Shown: piece by piece, positions 36,767 to 46,151 of the stretch
How the letters are laid out: each line of letters starts with the position of its first letter
Position numbering within the stretch: position 1 is the first letter of the stretch
Source of the DNA: Brucella tritici
GTDB lineage: Bacteria > Pseudomonadota > Alphaproteobacteria > Rhizobiales > Rhizobiaceae
Reading direction: 5' to 3'
NCBI RefSeq assembly: GCF_008932295.1
Contig: NZ_WBWA01000007.1
Location: 144,517-208,516, forward strand
Length of the DNA: 64,000 bases
Notes under the pieces: model-generated
Told to the model about the DNA's origin: nothing
The model's input: the letters and a program-made list of their open reading frames with translations, nothing else
Databases searched by the model: none
Program-made: the position numbers and the translations under genes

Positions 36767-37743
36767 GATCCTGCTCCCTTCTTTCCGGTCAGTCTGAGGC
36801 TGAGAAGTCCGTTAGGCAGAAACAGCATCAGGATAATGAGAACGCTGGAGAAGATCAGAAGCTGGAACTTGCCGGTCTGGAACAGGAAGTCCCAGCCGAA
36901 ATAGAGAACGAAGGTTCCAACGATCGGGCCAAACACATAGCCAAGCCCGCCCAGGAAGCAGTTGAGCATGAAATTGACCGAATCCGTGACCGTGAAGCTC
37001 GACGGATAGATCGACTGCGAGATCGCAATGAACATCGCACCGCCAAGCCCGCCGAGAAATGACGAGATCGCATAGGCCAGCACACGCAGATTGGTGATGT
37101 TGACGCCAATTGACGAAGCAAGTTCCTCATTTTGCTGCAGCGACTGGCAAAGACCGCCGATGCGCGAATTGATAAGGCGGTAGAGCCCGGCAAAGCACAG
37201 CACCATCAGCACGATGGACACGAAATAGAAGGCCGCGCGCGGGTTCTGCAATGTTGCGAAATCCGGCAGGATGGTCAGGCCGAACAGCGATATGCCGCCC
37301 GGCATCGGAATGCTGACCATGCCCTTGGCGCCATTGGTGATGGGCAGCGCCATTGCCAGAAGGCGGGCAACTTCGGTCAGAACCAGCGTGACCATGGCGA
37401 AATAAACGCCGCGAAGCCGCAGGATCGGAATGCCGATCAGGATACTGGCAAAGGCGCAGAACAGCCCGGCAATGGGCAGCGTCAGCCAGAAGGAGACGCC
37501 ATATTTCACCATCAGAATTGCCGAGACATACCCACCCATGAGGGCATAGGCGCCCTGACCGATATTGATGCGACCGATATAGAAGGTGAGCCACACGCCG
37601 CCGCTGACGATGGAGAGAAGCGCCACAGAAGTCAGCGTGTAATAGAGGTCGTGCCGTCCGGTGGTTTCGATCAGGACCGGAATACCGATGAAGATCAGGG
37701 CCAGAAAGGCAGCGACGCCGATAAGCTTTGTTGTCTTTGTCAT
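36763..37743 (-). CDS. livM: LivM-type ABC permease (second system)
   Basis: 326 residues with about nine membrane segments. INIGQGAYALMGGYVSAIL corresponds to the LivM segment that usually reads SFGHAAF, and GGLGYVFGPIVGTF is the coupling loop. Ten bases separate it from the LivH gene upstream. It forms the channel with LivH. Confidence 0.88.
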   Translation of the reverse strand: MTKTTKLIGVAAFLALIFIGIPVLIETTGRHDLYYTLTSVALLSIVSGGVWLTFYIGRINIGQGAYALMGGYVSAILMVKYGVSFWLTLPIAGLFCAFASILIGIPILRLRGVYFAMVTLVLTEVARLLAMALPITNGAKGMVSIPMPGGISLFGLTILPDFATLQNPRAAFYFVSIVLMVLCFAGLYRLINSRIGGLCQSLQQNEELASSIGVNITNLRVLAYAISSFLGGLGGAMFIAISQSIYPSSFTVTDSVNFMLNCFLGGLGYVFGPIVGTFVLYFGWDFLFQTGKFQLLIFSSVLIILMLFLPNGLLSLRLTGKKGAGS

Positions 37744-37753
37744 GATTGCCCCC

Positions 37754-38620
37754 TCAACCCCACGGCTTGCCCATGAGCCCGTTCGGACGGATGCTCAGGA
37801 ACACCATCAATGCAGCGAAGATGACGAGATAAGTGATGTCGCCATAGGAGCGCAGCACCGTCAGGCCGACGGATTCCATCATGCCGAGGATGAAGCCACC
37901 GGCAATGGCGCCGCTGACGACGCCTGCACCGCCGATCATCACCATCATGAAAGCCTTGATGGATATGGCACCGCCGATACCGGAATTGACACCGGTAATG
38001 GCGACCAGCAATCCACCGACCAGCCCAGCAAGCATTGCCCCCAGCGCGAAGCCTATCATGGAATAACGGTCGACATTCACGCCCATCAACTGCGCGGCCA
38101 CGCGGTCCTGGGCGAGCGCGCGCATCGCGCGACCGGGTTTTGTGTACTGCATAAAAAGAACGAAGGCTGCGATGAAAACCACGGCGAGCACACCGATCAG
38201 GATGCGGTCATATGGCATTATCAACCAGTCGGACACGAAGACCCCATTGACGATCTTCGGCACGCCGCGCTGCTTTTCACCGAACAGAAGCAGGATCACC
38301 GCATCGAGGAAAAACGCGACTGCGGCAGCAAGAAGCATTGTGCTTTCGTCGCGCAGACTTCGCTTGATGACGGGTCTGAAGAGAAATTTTTCGATCAGCG
38401 CACCAACGATCATCAATGTGACGGCGGAGGCCAGAAGAGCGACAACAAACGGCAGGCCGAGCTGCCCGTAAACCGTATAGGTGACGAAACCGCCCAGCAC
38501 ATACATCTGGCCGTGCGCAAAGTTGAGGACGTTCATGAGCGCGAAGATCAGCGTCAGTCCCAACGCGATCAGTGCATATTGCGCACCCAGATATAGCCCA
38601 TTGGCTATCACTTGTTCCAT
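37754..38620 (-). CDS. livH: LivH-type ABC permease (second system)
   Basis: 288 residues from the ATG at 38620. MNVLNFAHGQMYVLGGF is the LivH hallmark, and GGAGVVSGAIAGGFILG the coupling loop. About eight membrane segments. The 135 bases between it and the upstream binding protein include a nine-pair hairpin. Confidence 0.88.
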   Translation of the reverse strand: MEQVIANGLYLGAQYALIALGLTLIFALMNVLNFAHGQMYVLGGFVTYTVYGQLGLPFVVALLASAVTLMIVGALIEKFLFRPVIKRSLRDESTMLLAAAVAFFLDAVILLLFGEKQRGVPKIVNGVFVSDWLIMPYDRILIGVLAVVFIAAFVLFMQYTKPGRAMRALAQDRVAAQLMGVNVDRYSMIGFALGAMLAGLVGGLLVAITGVNSGIGGAISIKAFMMVMIGGAGVVSGAIAGGFILGMMESVGLTVLRSYGDITYLVIFAALMVFLSIRPNGLMGKPWG

Positions 38621-38701
38621 GAAAGCAGACTCCCTCGTGCGAAGCACCGGGCATGCTGCAAGGCAGGCCCAGGACATCGTGACGTTCCTGACAATTGGGA
38701 G

Positions 38702-38736
38702 GCCCGAAGCAGAAGTACCCCTCCTCCGCTTCGGGC
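38702..38736 (-). promoter_or_regulatory. Intercistronic hairpin between binding-protein and LivH genes
   Basis: GCCCGAAGC (38702-38710) and its perfect inverse GCTTCGGGC (38728-38736). No T-run follows on the minus strand. It is in the same relative position as the hairpin at 14224-14245, so a role in raising binding-protein expression over permease expression is likely. Confidence 0.6.
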
Positions 38737-38754
38737 TGATTAATGGTCTGGAAA

Positions 38755-39960
38755 TTAATCGACCTGGCCGACGAAAAGCGTTTCAAACTTGCCGTCTTTA
38801 TATTCCGTCACAACCATCGGAATGCCGATCTGCCGCTTCTGCGTGAAGGACGAAGTGCCAACGTAGGTCAGCTTGGAACCGTCGCCATCGCCCTTGACGA
38901 AAGGATTGGGCGCAGAGAACGTGTCCATCGTCTTCTTGAATTCCTCGACATTATCGACCGCCGCCGGATTGGCCTTCAGCGTTTCCACGATATATTCAAG
39001 TGCATAGACCTTGGTGTTGGACTCGTCGTTATATTCGCCGTAAGCCTTGGTATAGCGGTCGACGAATTCCTTCATCGCGTCGGATGCGATTTCCGGCGTG
39101 GATGCACCACCCACCGAGATGAAACCGTTGGCGAGTTCGCCCGCGCCTTCTTCCAGAACCTTGGCGTCCTGTGCAGTTTCGGTGGAAATGAAGCCCTGAT
39201 AGCCAAGCTCGCGCGCGGCGCGGATCAAAAGTGGCGCATTGCCCGGTGCAACGCCCGAGAGAACCAGCAGGTCCGGCTTCTGCATGACGATCGGCGTCAG
39301 GACCGGCGTGAAGTCACGCGTGTCGTTCTGATAGGCATCGTTGGTCGATACGACTTCAAGACCAAGCGCCTTGGCCGCCTCGATGCCGCTATCGCGCTGG
39401 CTGAGGGGATCGGATTCATTGGCAGCCACGAAGGCAACCGTCTTGATCCCCTTGTTTTCTTTCAGATATTTATAGATCGCCGGACCGGACTGATAATTGG
39501 CGATCATGCCAAGAACAGCGTTGGATGCTGGCGGCGTATAAAGTTCCTTCGGGAAGGAATAGGGGAAATAGATGATGCCCTTGGCTTCCGCGACCGGGCG
39601 GACGGCGGCGGCGCCGTCATCGACATTCGGGCCGACCACGTAATGGACGCCTTCCTGGGCCATCTTTTCCATACCGGCGATGGCGCGCTTCGGGTCTTTC
39701 TGGTCGTCAAAGGTGACGACTTTGATCCTGTAGGTATCGTCGCCGATCTTTACGCCGCCCTGCTCGTTGAGCCAATCGGCGCGAACCTGCATCGAACGAA
39801 CATTGGATGTGCCCCAGGATGCAGCAGGGCCGCTGGTGACACCGACGAAACCGATCTTCAGCTCCTTGTCCGCAGCCTGGGAGGCCGACGCAGACATGAG
39901 CGCAAATATAGAAACGGCGCCTAGCGCCGCAGTCTTAACAACTGCGCGTCTATTGATCAT
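38755..39960 (-). CDS. Branched-chain-amino-acid/amide-type ABC substrate-binding protein (second system)
   Basis: 401 residues. A basic N-terminus MINRRAVVKTAALGAVSIF followed by a hydrophobic core forms a signal peptide cleaved after SQA. The mature part starts DKELKIGFVGVTSGPAASWG. Type I periplasmic fold, with VVGPNVDDGAAAVRPVAEA and YQNDTRDFTPVLTPI. It differs markedly from the two binding proteins at 8783 and 14258. It heads the operon followed by LivH, LivM, LivG, LivF and the racemase. A ligand such as an amino acid amide or hydantoin derivative is a guess from the racemase. Confidence 0.88.
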   Translation of the reverse strand: MINRRAVVKTAALGAVSIFALMSASASQAADKELKIGFVGVTSGPAASWGTSNVRSMQVRADWLNEQGGVKIGDDTYRIKVVTFDDQKDPKRAIAGMEKMAQEGVHYVVGPNVDDGAAAVRPVAEAKGIIYFPYSFPKELYTPPASNAVLGMIANYQSGPAIYKYLKENKGIKTVAFVAANESDPLSQRDSGIEAAKALGLEVVSTNDAYQNDTRDFTPVLTPIVMQKPDLLVLSGVAPGNAPLLIRAARELGYQGFISTETAQDAKVLEEGAGELANGFISVGGASTPEIASDAMKEFVDRYTKAYGEYNDESNTKVYALEYIVETLKANPAAVDNVEEFKKTMDTFSAPNPFVKGDGDGSKLTYVGTSSFTQKRQIGIPMVVTEYKDGKFETLFVGQVD

Positions 39961-40041
39961 TTTAGTTCCCCTTACTTAGCTTTACCTTTCCCTCATTTGG
40001 CGGGGAAAGAATATATTAAGCTAAACACGCAACTGAAATAT

Positions 40042-40051
40042 TGTCAACAAT
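40042..40051. promoter_or_regulatory. Candidate GntR operator TGTCAACAAT, transporter operon promoter
   Basis: TGTCAACAAT about 80 bases upstream of the binding-protein start, inside an AT-rich promoter-like segment (40005-40070). It is identical to the decamer upstream of the GntR gene at 34352-34361. Confidence 0.45.
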
Positions 40052-40115
40052 CTGAATATTTTTAATAAACGATCCTGAAACGATGCGTCATCAATTCCGG
40101 GGCGCTTCTGAATAG

Positions 40116-40147
40116 AAAAAAGCGCGCCGGAAACCGACGCGCCTTTT
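40116..40147 (-). terminator. Rho-independent terminator after the shikimate dehydrogenase-like gene
   Basis: Read on the minus strand, GGCGCG and CGG pair with CCG and CGCGC around a TTT loop with one bulge, followed by CTTTTTT. It lies 23 bases after the stop at 40170. The plus-strand side ends CCTTTTG, so weak bidirectional action is possible. Confidence 0.75.
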
Positions 40148-40169
40148 GAGCCGACAAACTGAGAAAAGC

Positions 40170-41039
40170 CTAGTTTCGCGCCTGCAATTGCGCAAAATGG
40201 GCGAGCATCCGGTCTGGATCGGCCTTGATGCCACTGAAGAGTTCGAACGCGCCGACCGCCTGAAACACGGCCATACCGCCCCCGTCGAGCACGCGACAGC
40301 CGCGTTCCCTGGCAAGCTGTACGAGCGCCGTCTGCAAGGGAAAATAGACGATATCCGAAACCCAGAGGTGCGGCTGAACCAATTGAGGCGTAAGCGGCAG
40401 ACCCGGATGCGCATCCATTCCCGTCGGCGTTGCGTGGACCAGCCCGGACGCGCCTGCCAGTGTTTCCGCCAGATCAGCCCCGGCAATGAAACTGCATTGT
40501 GGCTGCACCGCGACAAGCTTGCCGATTACCGCATCGACCTTTGCGGCATCGAGGTCGAAGATGTGGACCTCGCGCGCGCCCATTTCCGCCAGCGCATAGG
40601 CAACGGCAACACCTGCCCCGCCTGCACCGAGCAGCACGACACGCTCCAACGATGCATCCGGCAGGCCGCGGCGAAATCCTTCCGCATAGCCCCACCAGTC
40701 GGTGTTGTGACCAGTGCGTCTCCCATCGGAGAACACCACCGTGTTGATCGATTGCAGGGCCAAAGCATGGGGCGAAAGTTCATCGACCAGCGCCACCGCA
40801 GCCTGCTTGCATGGGTGGGTGATATTGAGCCCGGCAAATCCTGCAGCTTCGGCCTCTGCGACAAGAGCCGGCAGATCGCTGGCTGAACGCCCGTTCTCGG
40901 CAATATCGATAATGTCGTAGCGATAGGCCAGCCCGGCGGCCTCGCCTTCCCGCATATGCATTGCCGGCGAAAGCGAACGTTGAATATTTGCGCCGATCAG
41001 ACCCACATGCACACGACGTTTGGTCACTTCACTTATCAA
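40170..41039 (-). CDS. Catabolic shikimate/quinate dehydrogenase (AroE family)
   Basis: 289 residues. Interconverts shikimate (or quinate) and its 3-dehydro form. Substrate site QRSLSPAMH, catalytic Lys in LNITHPCKQ, Asp in GHNTDWWG, cofactor loop GAGGAGVAVAYAL. After the second strand the sequence is HIFDLDAAK; an acidic residue there favours NAD over NADP, as expected for breakdown rather than biosynthesis. The start is a TTG at 41039 with GGAG seven bases upstream; no better ATG is available. Last gene of the TRAP-dehydratase-TetR unit. Confidence 0.86.
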   Translation of the reverse strand: MISEVTKRRVHVGLIGANIQRSLSPAMHMREGEAAGLAYRYDIIDIAENGRSASDLPALVAEAEAAGFAGLNITHPCKQAAVALVDELSPHALALQSINTVVFSDGRRTGHNTDWWGYAEGFRRGLPDASLERVVLLGAGGAGVAVAYALAEMGAREVHIFDLDAAKVDAVIGKLVAVQPQCSFIAGADLAETLAGASGLVHATPTGMDAHPGLPLTPQLVQPHLWVSDIVYFPLQTALVQLARERGCRVLDGGGMAVFQAVGAFELFSGIKADPDRMLAHFAQLQARN

Positions 41040-41078
41040 TTCTCATCTCCGCAGGATCGGACGACACGCCGGTCCTCG

Positions 41079-41729
41079 TTATTCCGGGCTTTTCAAAAGG
41101 GCTATGATCGTGTCGCTGATCAGGCGGCGATGCCGCGCCTTCACGTCGGACGCCATCAGGTCGGTGCCGAAGATCGCGCCGAACGTATGTCTGTTGGACA
41201 CACGAAAAAAGCACTGCGCGCTAATCAGCATATGGAGGTCCAGCGCGGAAATGCGGCGTTGAAAAACACCCTGTTCACGGCCGCGCTCAAGGATTTTCTC
41301 GATCGTTTCCAGAATGGTTACATTCTGGCGCGACAGAACATCGGAGCGCTCCATATGTTCGGCGCGGTGAATATTTTCCACCGCAACGAGCCGCACGAAA
41401 TCCGGATTGGCATCGTCATGGTCGAAAGTGCTTTCCACCAGACTGCGCATGGCGGATTCCGGGTCCTGATCGTCAAGAGACAGCGAGCTTTCAAGCGTGC
41501 GTATCTTGCCGTAGGCCCGTTCCAGCACGGCAAGATAAAGCCCGTCCTTGCTGCCAAAATAGTAGTAGATCATGCGCTTGGACGTGCGGGTCTGCGCCGC
41601 GATTTCATCCACGCGCGCGCCGGAAAACCCCGATGCCACGAACTCCCGCGCCGCAATGTCGAGAATGTTCTCGCGCGTTGCGTCAGGATCGTTCTTGCGC
41701 GGCTGCGCCTTGGCGAGTGCCTTTGCCAT
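41079..41729 (-). CDS. TetR-family transcriptional regulator
   Basis: 216 residues. The N-terminal helix-turn-helix is DEIAAQTRTSKRMIYYYFGSK; the C-terminal ligand-binding domain starts near KDGLYLAVLERAYGKIR. It lies between 3-dehydroshikimate dehydratase and shikimate dehydrogenase in one minus-strand unit, so it probably represses these genes until shikimate, quinate or a derivative is present. An interrupted palindrome near 46990, upstream of the first gene of the unit, is a candidate binding site. Confidence 0.87.
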   Translation of the reverse strand: MAKALAKAQPRKNDPDATRENILDIAAREFVASGFSGARVDEIAAQTRTSKRMIYYYFGSKDGLYLAVLERAYGKIRTLESSLSLDDQDPESAMRSLVESTFDHDDANPDFVRLVAVENIHRAEHMERSDVLSRQNVTILETIEKILERGREQGVFQRRISALDLHMLISAQCFFRVSNRHTFGAIFGTDLMASDVKARHRRLISDTIIALLKSPE

Positions 41730-41748
41730 AGTCCTCCCCCTTCAGCGT

Positions 41749-43650
41749 TCAGAGTGCTGCGGCACTTTTTGGCATGCCCGCCGGACGCATGTAGCGTCGC
41801 AGCGCCGCAATGCGGAAGATCGCATTGGCTGCCCCATATCCCCTGTAGCCTCGCCTTTGCACGACTTCGAAAAAGAAGCCCTGATCGTCGGTCGGGCTGT
41901 AGAGCTGGAAATATTCTCCGCTCTCGTCGCGATCATAAAGCACGTTCGCGGCCTTGAGCCGGTCGGTGAATTCCGGATCGAGACCAAGTCGCGCTTCCAG
42001 ATCGTCATAATAATTCGGCGAGATTTCCAGCGTATGGAAGCCGTTGTCGCGCAAGGCCGCAGCCGTCGCAAAGATATCGTCCGTGGCAAAGGCCAGATGC
42101 TGGATGCCCGACCCGAAGGTTTCAGCAATGAAGCGACCCGCCAGCGTCCGGCGATTTTCCGCGCCGTTGAGCGTGATGCGCAGCGTTCCCTCGTCGTTTT
42201 CCACCACCTGACTGCGCACGACGCCGCCCGGATCAACGATGTCGACCATGGGCGACTTCCGCGATTCCGTGAGCGAGGTATAGAAGAGCAGCCAGGTCAG
42301 AAGTTCATCGAACTTCATCGTCTGGGCAACGTGATCGATATGGGTGAGGCCGACACTGGCACCCGTTTCATTGCCTGCAACCGGCTCGAACTCGATATCA
42401 AAGATACGGCCGAGATCGGTCTTCTCATCGAGGAAATAGACCAGCCCGCCGCCAACGCCACGAATGGCAGGCATACCGATTTCACCCGGATCGAGCGGTT
42501 GCTCAAAACTTTCCGCGCCCATGGCAAGCGCGCGGGCATGGGCTTCAGCCGCATCGTCCACGACAAGCCCCATGGCATAGGCAGCAGTGCCATGAACGGC
42601 ATAGGCCGAGCTGGCAAAGCCGCGCGTATCCGTATTGATGACAAGGTTGATGTCGCCCTGCCGGTAGAGCGCCACGTCTTTCGTGCGATGCCTGCCAGCG
42701 AGCTTGAAGCCCAGCGCGCCGACAGCGGAAACCAGCCGTTCGGCATCATCGGCATGGGTGGCGAACTCGACAAAGCCCACACGGTGCACCTTTGCGCGGG
42801 GCGGCATGGCAGCAACCGTCAGCTTGTTGTCCGGCTCGACCCGGCGAACCTGATCGCCAAGATAGACCAGCGAACGGCGTCCGTCGGCAGCGATTGTGGC
42901 TGGTGATCCGCCACGGAACTGATCGTTGAAGATTTCGAGCGAGAAATAGCCGTCATAACCGGTCGCAGCCACCGCACGCATGAAATCCAGCACTGGCAGG
43001 TCGCCCTCGCCCGGCATGTTGCGATAATGGCGGCTCCAGTAAAGCAGATCCATGTCGATCAGCGGCGCATCGGCCATCTGGATGATGAAGAGCTTGTCCT
43101 TCGGAATGGAACGGATCGAATTCACGTCGATCTTGCGCGCCAGCGTATGAAAACTGTCGAGGATAAGGCCCACATTGGGATGATCGGCGCGGCGCACGAT
43201 CTCCCATGCATCGCGATGGTCGCTGATATGGCGACCCCAGGCGAGCGCCTCATAACCAACACGCAGATTGCGCCGCGCCGCCCTTTCGCCAAGCTCACGA
43301 AAATCATCCGCCGCGCGGTCGATGCCGCCAATGGCGGCTGGCGACACGTTGGAGCAGACCAGAACGAGATCGGTGCCCAGTTCCTGCATCAGGTCGAACT
43401 TGCGTTCCGCCCGGTCGAAAGTGCGGCTGCGCAACGGTTCCGGCATGCCTTCAAAATCACGGAATGGCTGGAAAAGCGTGATCTCCAGACCAAGGTCGCG
43501 CGCCATCTGGCCCACCTGACGCGGGCTTTCGTCAAAGGTGAGAAAATCGTTCTCGAAAATCTCCACCCCGTCGAAACCGGCTTTGGCGATGGCCCCCAGT
43601 TTCTGCTGGAGATCGCCGCTGATAGAGACGGTTGCTATCGAAGTCTTCAT
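41749..43650 (-). CDS. quiC: Two-domain 3-dehydroshikimate dehydratase (QuiC type)
   Basis: 633 residues. Converts 3-dehydroshikimate to protocatechuate. Residues about 1-270 are a xylose-isomerase-like TIM barrel (KTSIATVSISGDLQQKLGAI, GFDGVEIFEND, VGYEALAWGRH, ILDSFHTLAR, YDGYFSLEIFND), which holds the dehydratase site. Residues about 290-620 are a 4-hydroxyphenylpyruvate-dioxygenase-like vicinal-oxygen-chelate domain with possible metal ligands in THIDHVAQ, IQHLAFATDD and GFFFEVVQRRGY. The fused form is the usual bacterial QuiC. It follows the TRAP genes; hairpins in the gap to DctP suggest uneven expression. Protocatechuate ring-cleavage genes are not in the window. Confidence 0.9.
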   Translation of the reverse strand: MKTSIATVSISGDLQQKLGAIAKAGFDGVEIFENDFLTFDESPRQVGQMARDLGLEITLFQPFRDFEGMPEPLRSRTFDRAERKFDLMQELGTDLVLVCSNVSPAAIGGIDRAADDFRELGERAARRNLRVGYEALAWGRHISDHRDAWEIVRRADHPNVGLILDSFHTLARKIDVNSIRSIPKDKLFIIQMADAPLIDMDLLYWSRHYRNMPGEGDLPVLDFMRAVAATGYDGYFSLEIFNDQFRGGSPATIAADGRRSLVYLGDQVRRVEPDNKLTVAAMPPRAKVHRVGFVEFATHADDAERLVSAVGALGFKLAGRHRTKDVALYRQGDINLVINTDTRGFASSAYAVHGTAAYAMGLVVDDAAEAHARALAMGAESFEQPLDPGEIGMPAIRGVGGGLVYFLDEKTDLGRIFDIEFEPVAGNETGASVGLTHIDHVAQTMKFDELLTWLLFYTSLTESRKSPMVDIVDPGGVVRSQVVENDEGTLRITLNGAENRRTLAGRFIAETFGSGIQHLAFATDDIFATAAALRDNGFHTLEISPNYYDDLEARLGLDPEFTDRLKAANVLYDRDESGEYFQLYSPTDDQGFFFEVVQRRGYRGYGAANAIFRIAALRRYMRPAGMPKSAAAL

Positions 43651-43663
43651 GTCACGCTCCTTC

Positions 43664-43712
43664 CTCCGGCCGGGCCGGAGTTTTCCGCTCAGAACCGGGC
43701 AGACCTGCCCGG
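43664..43712 (-). promoter_or_regulatory. Two intercistronic hairpins between the TRAP binding-protein gene and quiC
   Basis: CTCCGGC/GCCGGAG with a three-base loop (43664-43680) and CCGGGCAG/CTGCCCGG with a two-base loop (43695-43712). Both are perfect. They follow the solute-binding-protein gene on the minus strand, like the hairpins after the Liv binding-protein genes. Confidence 0.6.
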
Positions 43713-43756
43713 AACCATCTTCTTTGGTCTCGGCCCGGATATAGAGCCATACCGGC

Positions 43757-44773
43757 TTAATTCCCGCCGCGCACCTTCTTCAATTCGGCAAAGAGTTCAT
43801 CAACCGTTTCCGCACCGATTTCGGCGGTAAACTTTTCGATGATCGGCTTTACCGCATCGCGCAGGCGCGCGGTTTCTTCCGGCGTCAGTTCGGTAACCTG
43901 CATTCCGGTCTTCTTGATCTCATCGAGCGCCGTCGCGTCCTGCTCACGCGAAACCTTGCGCTGATAGTCCCGCGCCTCGACCGCTGCCTGTTCGATCACC
44001 GCCTTTTCCTCATCGTTGAGGCGGTCCCAGAACTTCTTGCTGATCATGACGATCTGCGGATTGTACTGGTGGCGGGTCAGCGTCAGATACTTCTGCACTT
44101 CATAGAATTTGGCATTGATAATGTTGGCGTTGGGATTCTCCTGCCCGTCGACCGTGCCGGTTTCAAGCGCCGTATAAAGTTCGGTATAGGGCAGCGGCAC
44201 CGCATTGGCGCCAAGCGCATTGAACAGGGCAACGGGAACCGGCGATTGCAGGGTGCGGATCTTCAGTCCGGCAATATCCTCCAGTTTCGCAACCGGATGG
44301 CGATTATTGGTCAGGTTGCGGAAACCCAGCTCCCAATAGGCAAGCCCGACCAGCCCCGTATCGGGCAGGCGCTTCATCAGATTGGTGCCGAAAGGACCAT
44401 CCATGACCTTGTCGGCTTCCTCGCCGCTAGTGAACAGGAATGGCAGATCGACCGCTTCGAATGCCTTGACGGTGCTGGACAGGATGCCCGCATTCATCAC
44501 CGTCATTTCCACGACGCCGCCCTGCAAGCCGGAAAGCGTCTGCGGATCACTGCCCAGAACACCGCCGGGGAACAGTTTCACATTGATCTGCCCGCCGCTC
44601 TTTTCCTTCACCAGCTCGGCAAATTTCTCCATGCCCGTGACCTGCGGATGGCCCTTGCTGTTGGCCGCAGCAAACTTGATCGTCTGCGAACGGATTTCAG
44701 CCATGGCCGTGGTGGTCATCAAGGCCAGCGGCAGCACTATTCCCAGCGCCATCGTCTTCAATAATTTCTTCAT
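43757..44773 (-). CDS. dctP: TRAP transporter solute-binding protein (DctP type)
   Basis: 338 residues with a signal peptide ending TTTAMA. The periplasmic protein captures a carboxylate for the DctQM permease. Marks are FAAANSKGHPQVTGMEKFAE, VGLAYWELGFRNLTNNRHPV with the segment containing the carboxylate-binding Arg (GLKIRTLQSPVPVALFNALG), and ALETGTVDGQENPNANI. Setting beside quiC and shikimate dehydrogenase suggests shikimate, quinate or dehydroshikimate as ligand; inferred. Confidence 0.9.
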   Translation of the reverse strand: MKKLLKTMALGIVLPLALMTTTAMAEIRSQTIKFAAANSKGHPQVTGMEKFAELVKEKSGGQINVKLFPGGVLGSDPQTLSGLQGGVVEMTVMNAGILSSTVKAFEAVDLPFLFTSGEEADKVMDGPFGTNLMKRLPDTGLVGLAYWELGFRNLTNNRHPVAKLEDIAGLKIRTLQSPVPVALFNALGANAVPLPYTELYTALETGTVDGQENPNANIINAKFYEVQKYLTLTRHQYNPQIVMISKKFWDRLNDEEKAVIEQAAVEARDYQRKVSREQDATALDEIKKTGMQVTELTPEETARLRDAVKPIIEKFTAEIGAETVDELFAELKKVRGGN

Positions 44774-44800
44774 GTCTTCCTCCCACTCAAAAATTCTGTC

Positions 44801-44857
44801 TTTGTTTTACGCATGTCTCGATCCCGAAACCGGTTTCCACTTTCGGGAGACATGCTC
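44801..44857. repeat. Intergenic palindromic repeat, copy C (half unit)
   Basis: Matches the right half of copies A and B, from TTTGTTTTACGC to GACATGCTC, with the CCCGAAACCGG hairpin. It lies between the TRAP binding-protein and large permease genes of the same operon, so it is transcribed. Confidence 0.7.
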
Positions 44858-44861
44858 CAAT

Positions 44862-46139
44862 TTAATGGAACCAGTTCATCGGCACCGTCACCAGTTGCGG
44901 GAACAGCACCATAAGGAAAAGCACCACCAGCTGCGCGATCAGAAACGGCAGCACGCCCGTCATCACTTTTTCGAACGGCAGGCGCGCGACGCCGCACACC
45001 ACATTCAGCACCGTGCCGACAGGCGGGGTGATGAGGCCGATGGAATTGTTGATGATGAACAGCACGCCGAGATAGACCGGATCGATGCCCGCTTCCTTGA
45101 TGATCGGCATCAGCACCGGCGTCAGGATCAGGATCGTCGGGGTCATGTCCATGGCCATGCCGACGAGCACAACCATGAGCATGATGGCAAGCAGCAGCAG
45201 CGTCTGGTTATCCATCAAAGGCCGCACCAGTTCGGCCAGTTCACCCGGCACATCGGCGACCGTAATCATCCAGGCCGAAACGCTGGCGCTGGCAACGAGG
45301 AACATCACCACGGCGGTCGTCTTGGCCGCATCCACCATGGCCGGATAGAGCCTTGAAAGCGGCAATTCCCGATAGATCACGGTTGCGACAAACAGCGAAT
45401 AGACAGCGGCAACCACGCCCGCTTCCGTCGGCGTGAAAACACCGAAGCGAAGGCCGACAATGATGATGACCGGCAGCATCAGGGCCCAGATACTGTCGAG
45501 GAAAGCCCGCATCTTTGCACCGGGTTCGGCCTTCTTCGGCAGTTCGAACTGTTCGCGACGCGCAAGGATGAACCAGGTCACGCACAGCGCGACGGCAATC
45601 ATCAGGCCGGGGAAAATCCCCGCCAGAAACAGCTTGGTGATCGAAACGCCGCCGACCACGCCAAACAGGATGAAACCGATGGATGGCGGGATGATCGGTG
45701 CGATGATCGATGCCGAGGCGATCAGCCCGGCAGCGCGGCCCGGCTCGTGTCCGGCATTGCGCATCATCGGAAACAGCAATGCGCCGAGCGCTGCCGCATC
45801 GGCGACCGCCGAACCCGAAAGGCTTGCAATCACACAGGCCGCAAAGATGGCGACGAAACCGAGACCGCCGCGCACATGCCCCACCATGACCAGCGCCAGA
45901 TTGACGATGCGACGCGACAGGCCGCCCGCATTCATGATTTCCCCGGCAAGCAGGAAAAAGGGAACGGCCATCAGCGGAAAACTGTCGGCGCCGTTCAGCA
46001 CGTTCTGCGCCACGATCTGGGCGTCGAACAGATCCATATACATCATCAGCGCCGCACCGCTGATGATGAGCGCAAAAGCAACCGGGACGCCGAGCGCCAT
46101 TGGAACCAGAAGGGCGGCGAGAAAGATGAGCAAGGTCAT
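44862..46139 (-). CDS. dctM: TRAP transporter large permease (DctM type)
   Basis: 425 residues with about twelve membrane segments. Typical DctM segments: AVPFFLLAGEIMNAGGLSRR, SASIIAPIIPPSIGFILFG and NNSIGLITPPVGTVLNVVCG, which contain the sodium and substrate sites. Ends just inside a dispersed repeat. The gene begins 12 bases after the DctQ stop. Confidence 0.92.
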   Translation of the reverse strand: MTLLIFLAALLVPMALGVPVAFALIISGAALMMYMDLFDAQIVAQNVLNGADSFPLMAVPFFLLAGEIMNAGGLSRRIVNLALVMVGHVRGGLGFVAIFAACVIASLSGSAVADAAALGALLFPMMRNAGHEPGRAAGLIASASIIAPIIPPSIGFILFGVVGGVSITKLFLAGIFPGLMIAVALCVTWFILARREQFELPKKAEPGAKMRAFLDSIWALMLPVIIIVGLRFGVFTPTEAGVVAAVYSLFVATVIYRELPLSRLYPAMVDAAKTTAVVMFLVASASVSAWMITVADVPGELAELVRPLMDNQTLLLLAIMLMVVLVGMAMDMTPTILILTPVLMPIIKEAGIDPVYLGVLFIINNSIGLITPPVGTVLNVVCGVARLPFEKVMTGVLPFLIAQLVVLFLMVLFPQLVTVPMNWFH

Positions 46140-46151
46140 GGTCGGCGCGCC

